Below, in pieces: positions 4,971 to 11,195 of a stretch of 11,195 nucleotides of DNA. Numbering within the stretch: position 1 is the first letter of the stretch; each line of letters starts with the position of its first letter. Made by a program: the position numbers and the translations under genes. Below the pieces are notes generated by a model that was given only the letters and a program-made list of their open reading frames with translations, was not told where the DNA came from and searched no databases. Source of the stretch: an uncultured Alphaproteobacteria bacterium (GTDB lineage Bacteria > Pseudomonadota > Alphaproteobacteria > Caulobacterales > Caulobacteraceae); NCBI GenBank assembly GCA_903933475.1, contig CAIZKE010000012.1:1-11195 (forward strand), given 5' to 3'.

Positions 4971-7484
4971 ATGACTCTTACGATGAGACGCCGCCTGCAA
5001 ACCGGCGCTTCCGCCCTGGCCCTCGCCTTATTATCAGCGAGCGCTGTTCATGCCGAAGTTGCCGCCGATGGTGCCAGCGCCGTCGAGGAGGTGATCGTTA
5101 CCGGGACCCGCCAGACAGGCCTCCGGGTCGTGGACAGCGCAGCGCCGATCCAGGTCGTCGACTCCGAGTCGCTGCTGCGGTCCGGCCAGACGGACCTGCG
5201 CCTCGGCCTGAGTAATATCGTGCCGTCCTACACGGCCCAGGCCTTTGGTGGTGATACCGCCAACCTCACCCTCTCTGCCAAGCTCCGGGGGCTCAGCCCC
5301 AACCAGGCCCTCGTCCTGGTCAATGGCAAGCGCAGGCACACCACCGCCAACCTGGCCGTCCTTGGCGGTGCCTACCAGGGCGCGGCGGCTGCAGACCTCA
5401 GCTTCATCCCGGTCAGCTCCATCGCCCGGGTCGAGGTGCTGACCGACGGTGCCGCCGCCCAGTACGGCACTGACGCCATCGCCGGGGTCATCAACATCAT
5501 CCAGAAGACAAATACCGAGGGCGGCTCCATCGGCCTGACCGGCGGCCAGTATATCGATGGCGGTGGCGAGACTGCGGCCCTGTCGCTGAACGTCGGCCTC
5601 GCCCCCTTCGAAGGTGCCTATCTGAACCTGACGGCGGACACCAAGTATCACGGCTTTTCCATGCGCGGCCTGCCAGACCAGCGGGTCTTCAACCCGGCCA
5701 GCCCCGGCTACACCGCGGCCCGCAACGCCGTGGAGAGCAAGATCCCCGGCTATCCCTACCTCAACCTGATCTCGGGGGACGCCGAGTACCGCCTGACCAA
5801 CTTCGCTTTCACTGGCGGAGCCGAGCTTCCAGGAGGGGCCGAGCTCTACACATTCGGTGGCTACGGCCGCAAGGACGCCTCTGCCTACGAGAACTACCGT
5901 CGCTACTTCCGGGTGGCCGGTAAGATGGCGGGCGACCAGCCCTTCCCCAAGGGCTTTAGTCCGCGCGAGCGGATCATCGAGGATGACTACGCCTTTACCC
6001 TCGGCCTGAAGGGCGAGGTCGCTGGCTGGAATGTCGACTTCGCCTCCACCTGGGGCATGGACGACGTCGAGGTCCGGGTCGAGGATTCGGCCAACGCCAG
6101 CCTGTATGCCGACACCTCCACCACCACGGCCAAGGGCTTCACCCCCACCTCCTTCCATGCCGGGACCTGGACCACCACCCAGTGGACCAACAATCTCGAC
6201 ATCGCCAAGGAGTTCGACTTCGGCCTGGCCGACCCCGTCAACCTCGCCTTCGGCCTCGAGCAGCGCTCGGAGTCCTACGAGATCGGCAAGGGCGACTCGG
6301 CGTCGACCTACAAGGAAGGCTCCCAGTCCTATCCGGGCTTCTCGGCCACAGACGCCGGCAAGCACAGCCGGAACTCCTGGGCCATCTACGGCGACGTCGC
6401 GGTCCAGCCGGTCACGCCCTGGAAGATCGACCTCGCCCTGCGGTTCGAGCACTACAGCGACTTCGGTGACACAACGATCGCCAAGCTGACCACCCGCTAC
6501 GACTTCAGCGACGCCATCGCCGTGCGCGGCACGATCAGCACGGGCTTCCGGGCGCCGACCCTGGCGGAGGCCTACTACTCGGCCACCAACGTCTCGCCGA
6601 CCAGCGCCTTCGTCCAGCTGGCGCCCAACTCCTCGGCGGCCCGCCTGCTTCAGATCGACACGCTGAAGCCCGAGGAGTCCATCAACTACAGTGTGGGCCT
6701 GGTGGCGCGTCCCCTCCCGTCCCTGACCATCACCCTCGATGCCTACCAGATCGAGCTTTCGGACCGGATCTTCGGCTCCTCCTCTATCTACGGGCTGCGG
6801 AACGGGGTGGTCGCCTCTTCGGCGGTGACGGCGGCGATCATCGCCAATGGCAATGTCCTTGACCCGACGGTCACCAACACAGGCGTCAACATCTTCTCGA
6901 ACGGGCTGGATACCCAGACCCGCGGCGTGGACCTCGTCGTCTCCTACCCGACCGACCTGGGCGAGTTCGGCCGGATCAACTGGACCCTAAGCGGCAACAT
7001 CACCGACTCGGAGGTGACCAAGGTCAAGTCGCCGCCGCCACCGATCACCACGCCCTCGGTCCCCTACCCGGCGGGACAGGCCATGTTCGACAAGAACGCC
7101 CAGTCCCTCCTCGAGACGGCGGCGCCCGAGTACAAAGTCGGCATAACCGGGCTCTACACCCTGGGCATGTTCACCGTGTCCCTGACCGAGACCTTCTACG
7201 GCAAATCCTCGATCTTCTCGGACCCGGGCACGGGTCCCCTGCAGACGGTCAGCCTCAAGCCGGCGGCCATCACCGACCTGGAGGCCTCGGTCAAGCTGCC
7301 GGGGGGCGTGGTCCTGGCGATCGGGGCGAACAACCTGTTCAACCACTATCCCGACAAGTTGACCTCAGCCTTCCAGACCGCCTGTATCGCCAGCGGCGGC
7401 GGGTGCGTGACCCAGTATCCTGCCATCTCTCCCTACGGGATCAATGGCGGCTACTACTATGCGCGACTGACCTGGAGCTTCTGA
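4971..7484 (+). CDS. TonB-dependent outer-membrane receptor
   Basis: This 837-residue outer-membrane beta-barrel transporter should use TonB/ExbBD energy to take up a ligand. A signal peptide has basic MRRR at 5-8, a hydrophobic core to about 25, and a likely cut after VHA (28). A TonB-box-like VEEVIVTGTR lies at 38-47. The plug domain runs roughly from 53 to 180, with typical segments LSAKLRGLSPNQALVLVNGKRR (101-122), IARVEVLTDGAAAQYGTDAIAGVINII (151-177). The remainder is a barrel with alternating aromatic strands, and it ends in YARLTWSF with the terminal Phe typical of outer-membrane proteins. I chose ATG 4971 because it has GGGGA (4961-4965) five bases upstream and a clean signal peptide; ATG 4959 is possible, while the frame start at 4740 lies in the promoter region. 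The ligand is not evident; its divergent position to the oxidase operon and the following esterase suggest an organic nutrient rather than iron. Confidence 0.93.
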   Translation: MTLTMRRRLQTGASALALALLSASAVHAEVAADGASAVEEVIVTGTRQTGLRVVDSAAPIQVVDSESLLRSGQTDLRLGLSNIVPSYTAQAFGGDTANLTLSAKLRGLSPNQALVLVNGKRRHTTANLAVLGGAYQGAAAADLSFIPVSSIARVEVLTDGAAAQYGTDAIAGVINIIQKTNTEGGSIGLTGGQYIDGGGETAALSLNVGLAPFEGAYLNLTADTKYHGFSMRGLPDQRVFNPASPGYTAARNAVESKIPGYPYLNLISGDAEYRLTNFAFTGGAELPGGAELYTFGGYGRKDASAYENYRRYFRVAGKMAGDQPFPKGFSPRERIIEDDYAFTLGLKGEVAGWNVDFASTWGMDDVEVRVEDSANASLYADTSTTTAKGFTPTSFHAGTWTTTQWTNNLDIAKEFDFGLADPVNLAFGLEQRSESYEIGKGDSASTYKEGSQSYPGFSATDAGKHSRNSWAIYGDVAVQPVTPWKIDLALRFEHYSDFGDTTIAKLTTRYDFSDAIAVRGTISTGFRAPTLAEAYYSATNVSPTSAFVQLAPNSSAARLLQIDTLKPEESINYSVGLVARPLPSLTITLDAYQIELSDRIFGSSSIYGLRNGVVASSAVTAAIIANGNVLDPTVTNTGVNIFSNGLDTQTRGVDLVVSYPTDLGEFGRINWTLSGNITDSEVTKVKSPPPPITTPSVPYPAGQAMFDKNAQSLLETAAPEYKVGITGLYTLGMFTVSLTETFYGKSSIFSDPGTGPLQTVSLKPAAITDLEASVKLPGGVVLAIGANNLFNHYPDKLTSAFQTACIASGGGCVTQYPAISPYGINGGYYYARLTWSF

Positions 7485-7508
7485 GTCCCTCTCCGGGTCG
7501 AGTGCACA

Positions 7509-7544
7509 CGACGCCCGGCGGCCTGACCCGCCGGGCGTCGCTTT
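7509..7544 (+). terminator. Strong hairpin terminator after the receptor gene
   Basis: A perfect 13-base-pair stem (7509-7521 with 7528-7540, arms CGACGCCCGGCGG and its complement) encloses the six-base loop CCTGAC. Only a short CTTT follows, so it is not a canonical T-tract terminator, but the stem is very stable and lies 24 bases after the receptor stop. It should reduce readthrough into the esterase gene, or protect the 3' end of the receptor transcript. Confidence 0.6.
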
Positions 7545-7560
7545 ACGTCGACACGCCGCA

Positions 7561-7589
7561 TTGCGCAGCGTGGGCCACCACGCCATAGA
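7561..7589 (+). promoter_or_regulatory. Weak promoter candidate for the esterase gene
   Basis: TTGCGC (7561-7566) and CATAGA (7584-7589) are separated by 17 bases and lie between the receptor terminator and the esterase ATG at 7643. The -35 matches four consensus positions and the -10 only three. It is listed because the strong hairpin upstream implies that the esterase needs some transcription of its own. Confidence 0.2.
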
Positions 7590-7642
7590 GAAACCCGTGG
7601 AGCCGCTGGCGGAGGGTGCCGGCCGCCCCGGGGGGAAATGCA

Positions 7643-9346
7643 ATGGACTTGAACCTGAAGACCTTCCTGCGTGCGGCGGCAGGTCCCGCGGCAGCGCTGG
7701 CGACCCTGGTCCTGGGCGCAGCGCCCGCTTCGGCAGAGACGGGGCGGACGGTCAACACCCGCAGCGGTCCCGTCCAGGCGACCGTCAGGAGCGACATGCT
7801 CTCCTGGTACGCCATTCCCTTCGCAGCGCCCCCGGTTGGAGACCTGCGCTGGCGTGCGCCCCAGCCGGCGGCGTCGTGGAAGACCCCCATCGCCGCCAGC
7901 AAGACCGCCGCCCCCTGCCTCCAGACCGGGCCGGAAAGCCCGTTCCGGGCCCGGGCCGAGAGCGAAGACTGCCTCTACCTCGACGTCCATGCGCCGGCGG
8001 GCAAGGGCCCCTATCCCGTCATGGTCTGGATCCACGGCGGTGCCTTCACCACCGGCGACGCCTCGACCTATGCGGAAGCCGGCCCCCTCGTTTCCCGGGG
8101 CGTGATCGTTGTCGCCATCCACTACCGGCTCGGGGCCATGGGCTTCCTGGCCCACCCCGCCCTGCGCGATTCCAACGGCTCGGCCGGCGACTACGGGATC
8201 ATGGATCAGCAGGCCGCCCTGAAATGGGTGCGCGCCAACATCTCCCGGTTCGGCGGCGACGCCCGCAATGTGACTATCTTTGGCGAGTCCGCCGGAGGGT
8301 TCAGCGTCCTCACCCACCTCGCCTCCCCCCTCTCCAAGGGTTTGTTCGACAAGGCCATCATCCAAAGCGGCGGCTACGGCGTCGCCGAACAGCTGACCCA
8401 GGACCAGATGGAGGCGAAGAGCGCCCTGGCCCTCAAGGCCGCCTCTTCCGGCCAGGACCTCGGCGCCGCGTGCAAGGGCGAGGACATGACGGCGGCCTGC
8501 CTGCGCAGCCTGCCCGACGCCCTGGTGCGCGGAAAGCTGATGACCGCCTACGGCAATGCGGTTGGCAACCTCGTCCCTTCGGTCGACGGCAGGGTGCTTC
8601 CCAAGACCATCCAGTCGATCTTCGCGGCCGGCGGGAACCACCGCGTTCCGGTGATCAACGGCTCCAACGAGGACGAGAACCGGCTCTTCCTGGCCCTGAA
8701 CGAGCTGGGTGCCCGGTTCACGGCCAAGCCCCCCAATTTCGACCCGGCCGACCGGTCTTTCCTCATGACCCCGGCGGCCTATGTCGCCGCCGCGAAGGCC
8801 GTTGAGACCGATCAGGGCGTCCCCGCCGCCGACCTGACCGAGCGCTACTATCCCCTCAGCCGTTTCGGCGACGATCCGGTCCTCCAGCCAAGCTTCGCCG
8901 CCGCGGCGGCGGCCACTGACAGCACCTTCTCGTGCAATGGCGTCAACATCTCGGCGCGGATCGCCGCCCAGAAGTCGCCGGTCTGGATGTACGAATTCCG
9001 CGACCAGACCGCCGTGCCCATCGTCGGTGCCTTCGGCGGGCGCTATGTCCTGAGCCTGCCCCAGGGGGCCGCCCACGCCTTCGAGCTTCCCTATCTCTTC
9101 GGGATGGCCTCCGCCGCCCAGGACGCCCAGCACAAGGCCCTGCAGGCGACCATGTCCACCTACTGGACCAATTTCGCCCGGTCGGGAGATCCGAACGGCG
9201 GGGGTGCCCCCGCATGGGCAGACTTCGCCCGCGGGAATGTCCAGGCCCTGGATGTGGCCAGCGGCGGCGGCGTCGCCCCCATGTCGGCCGACGCCTTCCG
9301 CGACCAGCACCACTGCCGCACGGCCTGGTCGGCCCTGACCTTCTAG
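7643..9346 (+). CDS. Secreted type B carboxylesterase (alpha/beta hydrolase)
   Basis: This 567-residue serine esterase cleaves carboxylic esters. A signal peptide with hydrophobic core at about 11-26 and a likely cut after ASA (31) places it in the periplasm or outside the cell. Family landmarks are complete. SEDCLYLDVHAP lies at 107-118, the oxyanion loop HGGAF at 131-135, the nucleophile elbow GESAGG (214-219) has S216, and GSNEDENRLF (340-349) supplies the probable acid E345. GAAHAFELPYLFG (475-487) supplies H478. Length is normal for the family. I start it at ATG 7643, which has a GGGGGA ribosome site at 7631-7636 and gives a compact signal peptide; an upstream in-frame GTG at 7616 has no such support. 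It follows the receptor gene in the same direction after a hairpin terminator. Its likely job is to release an acid or alcohol, or an amine-bearing product, from the imported compound; that is inference from the neighbours. Confidence 0.93.
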   Translation: MDLNLKTFLRAAAGPAAALATLVLGAAPASAETGRTVNTRSGPVQATVRSDMLSWYAIPFAAPPVGDLRWRAPQPAASWKTPIAASKTAAPCLQTGPESPFRARAESEDCLYLDVHAPAGKGPYPVMVWIHGGAFTTGDASTYAEAGPLVSRGVIVVAIHYRLGAMGFLAHPALRDSNGSAGDYGIMDQQAALKWVRANISRFGGDARNVTIFGESAGGFSVLTHLASPLSKGLFDKAIIQSGGYGVAEQLTQDQMEAKSALALKAASSGQDLGAACKGEDMTAACLRSLPDALVRGKLMTAYGNAVGNLVPSVDGRVLPKTIQSIFAAGGNHRVPVINGSNEDENRLFLALNELGARFTAKPPNFDPADRSFLMTPAAYVAAAKAVETDQGVPAADLTERYYPLSRFGDDPVLQPSFAAAAAATDSTFSCNGVNISARIAAQKSPVWMYEFRDQTAVPIVGAFGGRYVLSLPQGAAHAFELPYLFGMASAAQDAQHKALQATMSTYWTNFARSGDPNGGGAPAWADFARGNVQALDVASGGGVAPMSADAFRDQHHCRTAWSALTF

Positions 9347-9348
9347 GT

Positions 9349-9370
9349 CCCGCCTCCGGGAGGAGGCGGG
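9349..9370 (+). terminator. Hairpin after the esterase gene
   Basis: CCCGCCTCC (9349-9357) pairs perfectly with GGAGGCGGG (9362-9370) around the tetraloop GGGA, two bases after the esterase stop. No T run follows, so it may act as a transcript 3'-end stabiliser or a weak terminator. Confidence 0.5.
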
Positions 9371-9387
9371 GATCAGCTACGAGGCCT

Positions 9388-9498
9388 TTGACCCCCTCAC
9401 CGGCCTACGGCCGGAGCTCCCCCTTGGGGGAGCTATTAGAGCGCTTAATTCCTCCCCCCAGGGGGAGGTGGCGCGCGAAGCGCGGCGGAGGGGGTCAA
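9388..9498. repeat. 111-base palindromic element with 11-base terminal inverted repeats
   Basis: The element begins TTGACCCCCTC (9388-9398) and ends with its exact complement GAGGGGGTCAA (9488-9498). Inside are three further hairpins. CCGGCC/GGCCGG has a TAC loop (9400-9414), AGCTCCCCC/GGGGGAGCT is at 9415-9434, and CCTCCCCC/GGGGGAGG is at 9451-9468. There is also a GCGC-rich stretch (9471-9487). The design resembles the G/C-tract palindromic repeats that are scattered between genes in many Caulobacterales and sphingomonad genomes. It carries no transposase and might be a miniature mobile element or a REP-like unit. The same ends do not recur elsewhere in this window. It lies between the esterase and the phage early operon and could also end transcription from both sides. 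Confidence 0.8.
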
Positions 9499-9517
9499 TC
9501 CACCTCGCCGCCGCCCT

Positions 9518-9964
9518 CTACTCCCGCAGCAGAAGGTCCAGGGCGATGGCGAGGACGGCCTCCAGCCGCCCCGCCTCCCGGTCCCCGCCCGCCGCCTCCC
9601 GCGGGGTGAGTTCCTGCCCGCAGATCCGGTCACAGGCGCCGACCAGGGTCGGGTGGTCGGCCAGCCTCCGGCGCAGGCCCGCCAAATGACGACGTGCCCG
9701 CAGGCGGGCCTCCGCCGCCGAGAGGCCCGCGCCGGGATCGGGCGGGAGCCGGCCCTGCACGAAGGGTTCTGCCGCCCGCGCCAGGGGCGACGGCAGGCCG
9801 CCCTCCGACTGTGACCGCCGCCACACCGATCCGTAGGCCTCGCCGGCCGCCCTCTGGCTTCGGCTGATCCGGCCCCGGCGGGACAGGTGCTCAAGCCCGG
9901 ACAAGCGCCGGACCGGAGGCCGGGCCGGCCGTTCGCTGGCGCTGGCGCTGGGAATTCTCGTCAT
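9518..9964 (-). CDS. Phage early-operon protein of unknown function, 148 aa
   Basis: This is a soluble, arginine-rich protein of 148 residues without signal peptide or membrane segment. An N-terminal block GLEHLSRRGRISRSQRAAGEAYGSVW (23-48) is followed by a variable middle. A helical C-terminal block (HPTLVGACDRICGQELT, 104-120, then RLEAVLAIALDLLL, 133-146) ends it. This two-block plan faintly recalls DUF6456-type proteins from alphaproteobacteria and their phages, but I cannot confirm the family without a search. The start at 9964 is well supported: AGGAGG lies five bases upstream, and its ATGA overlaps the stop of the preceding gene. It is the last gene of the leftward early operon, the position at which late-gene regulators are often found in phages, so a role in switching on the terminase and structural genes is possible but unproven. 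Confidence 0.75.
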   Translation of the reverse strand: MTRIPSASASERPARPPVRRLSGLEHLSRRGRISRSQRAAGEAYGSVWRRSQSEGGLPSPLARAAEPFVQGRLPPDPGAGLSAAEARLRARRHLAGLRRRLADHPTLVGACDRICGQELTPREAAGGDREAGRLEAVLAIALDLLLRE

Positions 9965-10161
9965 GGGGACCTCCTGGGCGATACGACCGCGTCCGCGATC
10001 CGGTACACGGCCTCGCCGGCGCCGGCGGGACCTTCGATGAGGGCGAGGCCGGCCGCCGCGTGGGCCATCAATGCCCGCAGGAACAGCGGCCTGTGGGCTG
10101 GCTCCCGGCGACGAAGGCCCTCGACCACCAGGTCGGCCGCTTCAAGGGGCGCGGCACTCAA
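9961..10161 (-). CDS. Small helical phage protein, 66 aa, TTG start
   Basis: This short protein is rich in alanine and predicted helical (AADLVVEGLRRRE, then LFLRALMAHAAAGLALIEG, then AGEAVYRIADAVV). I do not recognise a function. It is accepted as real because it is locked between two neighbours: its TTG start (10161-10159) overlaps the stop of the gene before it (TTGA), and its TGA overlaps the ATG of the gene after it (ATGA). Such double stop/start overlaps are typical of a translationally coupled phage operon. The TTG start has no strong ribosome site of its own, which fits reinitiation. Confidence 0.65.
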   Translation of the reverse strand: MSAAPLEAADLVVEGLRRREPAHRPLFLRALMAHAAAGLALIEGPAGAGEAVYRIADAVVSPRRSP

Positions 10162-10484
10162 CGGCCTGCGCGCCTGTGGACCTCAGGCGGCCTGAGGGGC
10201 AGGCAGACAGCCACGCCATCCCGGCCGACCCGGCGCTCGGACAGGGCCCAGAAGCCCCCTGCCGCCATCACCGCCCGGACATGTCGGTCGTGGTGGGCGA
10301 ACTTGGGTAACTGGCGGTCGCCCTCGCCCCGGGCGGCGCGGGCCCGGAAGACGCGTTCAAGCCTTCGGGCCTGGCCGGGACGGAGGTCGAGTTCGGCGCG
10401 GGCGCGCTCGGGGTGCGTCCCACTCTGACGCAGGGCGACGTAAGTCTGGATGTCGCCGGGTTTGGGGGGTCGGTTCTGGCTCAT
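10158..10484 (-). CDS. First gene of the phage early operon, possible HTH protein, 108 aa
   Basis: This 108-residue basic protein stands where lambdoid phages carry cro, divergent from the repressor. Residues 11-48 (DIQTYVALRQSGTHPERARA then DLRPGQARRLERVFRARA) could form a helix-turn-helix; the second half has HDRHVRAVMAAGGFWALSERR and a proline-rich LPLRPPE. I recognise no family with confidence. I chose ATG 10484 because a promoter (TTGCGC-17-TACGTT) places the transcript start at this codon, and no Shine-Dalgarno sequence precedes it. Longer in-frame starts at 10505 and 10715 would lie inside the operator or the divergent repressor gene. It overlaps the next gene by four bases. It may bind the same operators as the repressor; that is inference from position. 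Confidence 0.65.
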   Translation of the reverse strand: MSQNRPPKPGDIQTYVALRQSGTHPERARAELDLRPGQARRLERVFRARAARGEGDRQLPKFAHHDRHVRAVMAAGGFWALSERRVGRDGVAVCLPLRPPEVHRRAGR

Positions 10485-10491
10485 GCTCGAA

Positions 10492-10520
10492 AACGTATGG
10501 AACATACAGTGAACGCGCAA
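10492..10520 (-). promoter_or_regulatory. Early-operon promoter, apparently leaderless
   Basis: On the minus strand TTGCGC (10520-10515) and TACGTT (10497-10492) are 17 bases apart. Seven bases separate the -10 from ATG 10484, so transcription should start at or within a base or two of the start codon. This fits the lack of a Shine-Dalgarno sequence. The -10 overlaps the operator-like palindrome at 10495-10507, so a bound repressor would block it. Confidence 0.5.
10495..10507. promoter_or_regulatory. Operator-like palindrome 1
   Basis: GTATG-GAA-CATAC is a perfect inverted repeat with five-base arms and a three-base centre. It covers part of the early-operon -10. It is the best candidate for a binding site of the divergently encoded XRE/S24 repressor. 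Confidence 0.55.
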
Positions 10521-10529
10521 ACATTTTTT

Positions 10530-10542
10530 GTAGTTTACATAC
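10530..10542. promoter_or_regulatory. Operator-like site 2, degenerate copy
   Basis: Read on the minus strand the site is GTATGTAAACTAC. It matches operator 1 (GTATGGAACATAC) at 10 of 13 positions, with one complete half-site. Its centre is 35 bases from the centre of operator 1. It overlaps the -35 of the repressor promoter, which would suit autoregulation at lower affinity. Confidence 0.45.
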
Positions 10543-10561
10543 ATCCCGGGATCGCTAGGGT
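10534..10561 (+). promoter_or_regulatory. Repressor promoter, apparently leaderless
   Basis: TTTACA (10534-10539, five of six consensus positions) and TAGGGT (10556-10561) are 16 bases apart. Only six bases lie between the -10 and the repressor ATG at 10568. The transcript would therefore begin at or next to the start codon, as for the divergent early gene. Confidence 0.45.
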
Positions 10562-10567
10562 CGCGGC

Positions 10568-11195
10568 ATGGACAATCGCGCCGCCCGCCTGCGCCAGGCC
10601 CGCCTTGATGCAGGCTTCGAGACCGCTGCAGCGGCGGCGGAGGCGCATGGATGGAACCGCAATACCTACGCCTCCAACGAGAACGGCAATGCGCCCTACT
10701 CCTGGCGCCGGGCACGGGACTATGGCCGGGCCTTTAGTGTCCGGGCGGAATGGCTCTACGACGCCCAGGGCCCCGCAGCGGGCCAGCCGGGTCCGGCCCC
10801 GGTCATCGGCCGGGTCGGTGCCGACCCCGGAGGGGAGGTCCTCCTCGCGGGCGGTCAGGCCCAGCCGGAGTTCGCCCCCCTGCCCCCCGGCGGAACGGAG
10901 CGCGCCGTGGCCCTGCGTGTGACCGGTCACTCCATGCGCGGCCTCGCCGACGATGGCGCCCTGATCTACTTTGAGGACCAGCGCACCCCGCCCAGTCCCG
11001 ACATGCTGGGCCAGGTGGTGGTGGTCGAGCTCGATACCGGCGAGGTCCTGGTCAAGCGGCTGCTGCGCGGCGGCGCGCCGGGGCGTTTCGACCTGGAGAG
11101 CCTGGCTGGCCCCACCCGGCGCGACGCCCAGCTTCGCTGGGCGGCTCACATCACCGCCATCGTGCCGCCCTGGCAGGCCCGACGGATCCTGCTCA
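10568..11195 (+). CDS. CI/LexA-like phage repressor (XRE HTH plus S24 peptidase), 3' end cut
   Basis: This is a self-cleaving transcriptional repressor of the CI type, expected to hold the phage early operon silent until DNA damage triggers autocleavage. The frame is open for 209 codons from ATG 10568 to the right edge. The N-terminal DNA-binding domain (about 3-65, ARLRQARLDAGFETAAAAAE then NRNTYASNENG) follows the XRE pattern. The S24 peptidase domain is visible at RVTGHSMRGLADDG (117-130), with nucleophile S122, and VLVKRLLRG (160-168), with the general base K163. LLAGGQ (92-97) contains an Ala-Gly at 94-95 that is a plausible autocleavage site in the linker between the domains. At 209 residues it is close to full length for such proteins. 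It is divergent from the three-gene early operon across 83 bases with two operator-like sites. Confidence 0.9.
   Translation, partial: MDNRAARLRQARLDAGFETAAAAAEAHGWNRNTYASNENGNAPYSWRRARDYGRAFSVRAEWLYDAQGPAAGQPGPAPVIGRVGADPGGEVLLAGGQAQPEFAPLPPGGTERAVALRVTGHSMRGLADDGALIYFEDQRTPPSPDMLGQVVVVELDTGEVLVKRLLRGGAPGRFDLESLAGPTRRDAQLRWAAHITAIVPPWQARRILL

Noticed and set aside
5034..6452. Minus-strand open frame of 472 codons opposite the TonB receptor
   Set aside because: It is a shadow of the receptor plug and barrel; no motif or ribosome site supports it.
7457..9313. Minus-strand open frame of 618 codons opposite the esterase
   Set aside because: Its translation is low-complexity Gly/Ala/Arg/Val sequence without domains, and the plus strand has a complete esterase with signal peptide and catalytic triad.
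9388..9498. CRISPR repeats or a phage attachment site
   Set aside because: There is a single palindromic unit without repeat/spacer periodicity. No direct-repeat partner, tRNA or integrase is visible in the window.

Overview
The window is GC-rich DNA with strong GC bias at third codon positions. It carries a large TonB-dependent receptor, periplasmic catabolic enzymes and a palindromic intergenic repeat. Together these suggest an alphaproteobacterium, most likely of the Caulobacterales (Caulobacter, Phenylobacterium or Brevundimonas type). That placement is inference from style; there is no rRNA or other marker gene to confirm it. I saw no tRNA, CRISPR array, integrase or transposase.

Layout. 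The left end (1-1843, minus strand) is a phage packaging module: a terminase small subunit overlapping by one base a terminase large subunit that runs off the left edge. The right end (9518-11195) is a phage control region. A XRE/S24-type repressor reads rightward off the right edge, and a divergent leftward operon of three overlapping small genes faces it across an 83-base intergenic region with two related operator-like palindromes. Leftward early operon followed by leftward terminase is the usual polarity of a prophage, so the two phage modules probably belong to one element.

The 7.4 kb between them (1962-9346) is not phage-like. A leftward operon encodes a periplasmic Rid-family protein, a Tat-exported flavin amine/amino-acid oxidase and a small c-type cytochrome. 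Divergent from it are a TonB-dependent outer-membrane receptor and a signal-peptide-bearing type B carboxylesterase. All five products are predicted to be exported. A coherent reading is a periplasmic catabolic unit. The receptor would bring an ester- or amine-containing compound across the outer membrane and the esterase would cleave an ester. The flavoenzyme would oxidise an amine or amino acid to an imine, the Rid protein would speed imine hydrolysis, and the cytochrome would take the electrons to the respiratory chain. The substrate cannot be read from the sequence.

Hairpin terminators follow the cytochrome, the receptor and the esterase, so the cargo looks transcriptionally insulated from the phage genes. 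A 111-base element with perfect 11-base terminal inverted repeats sits at the junction between the esterase and the phage early operon. The main points of interest are this metabolic island between two phage modules, the amine oxidase/Rid/cytochrome trio, and the compact control region whose two divergent promoters both appear to be leaderless.
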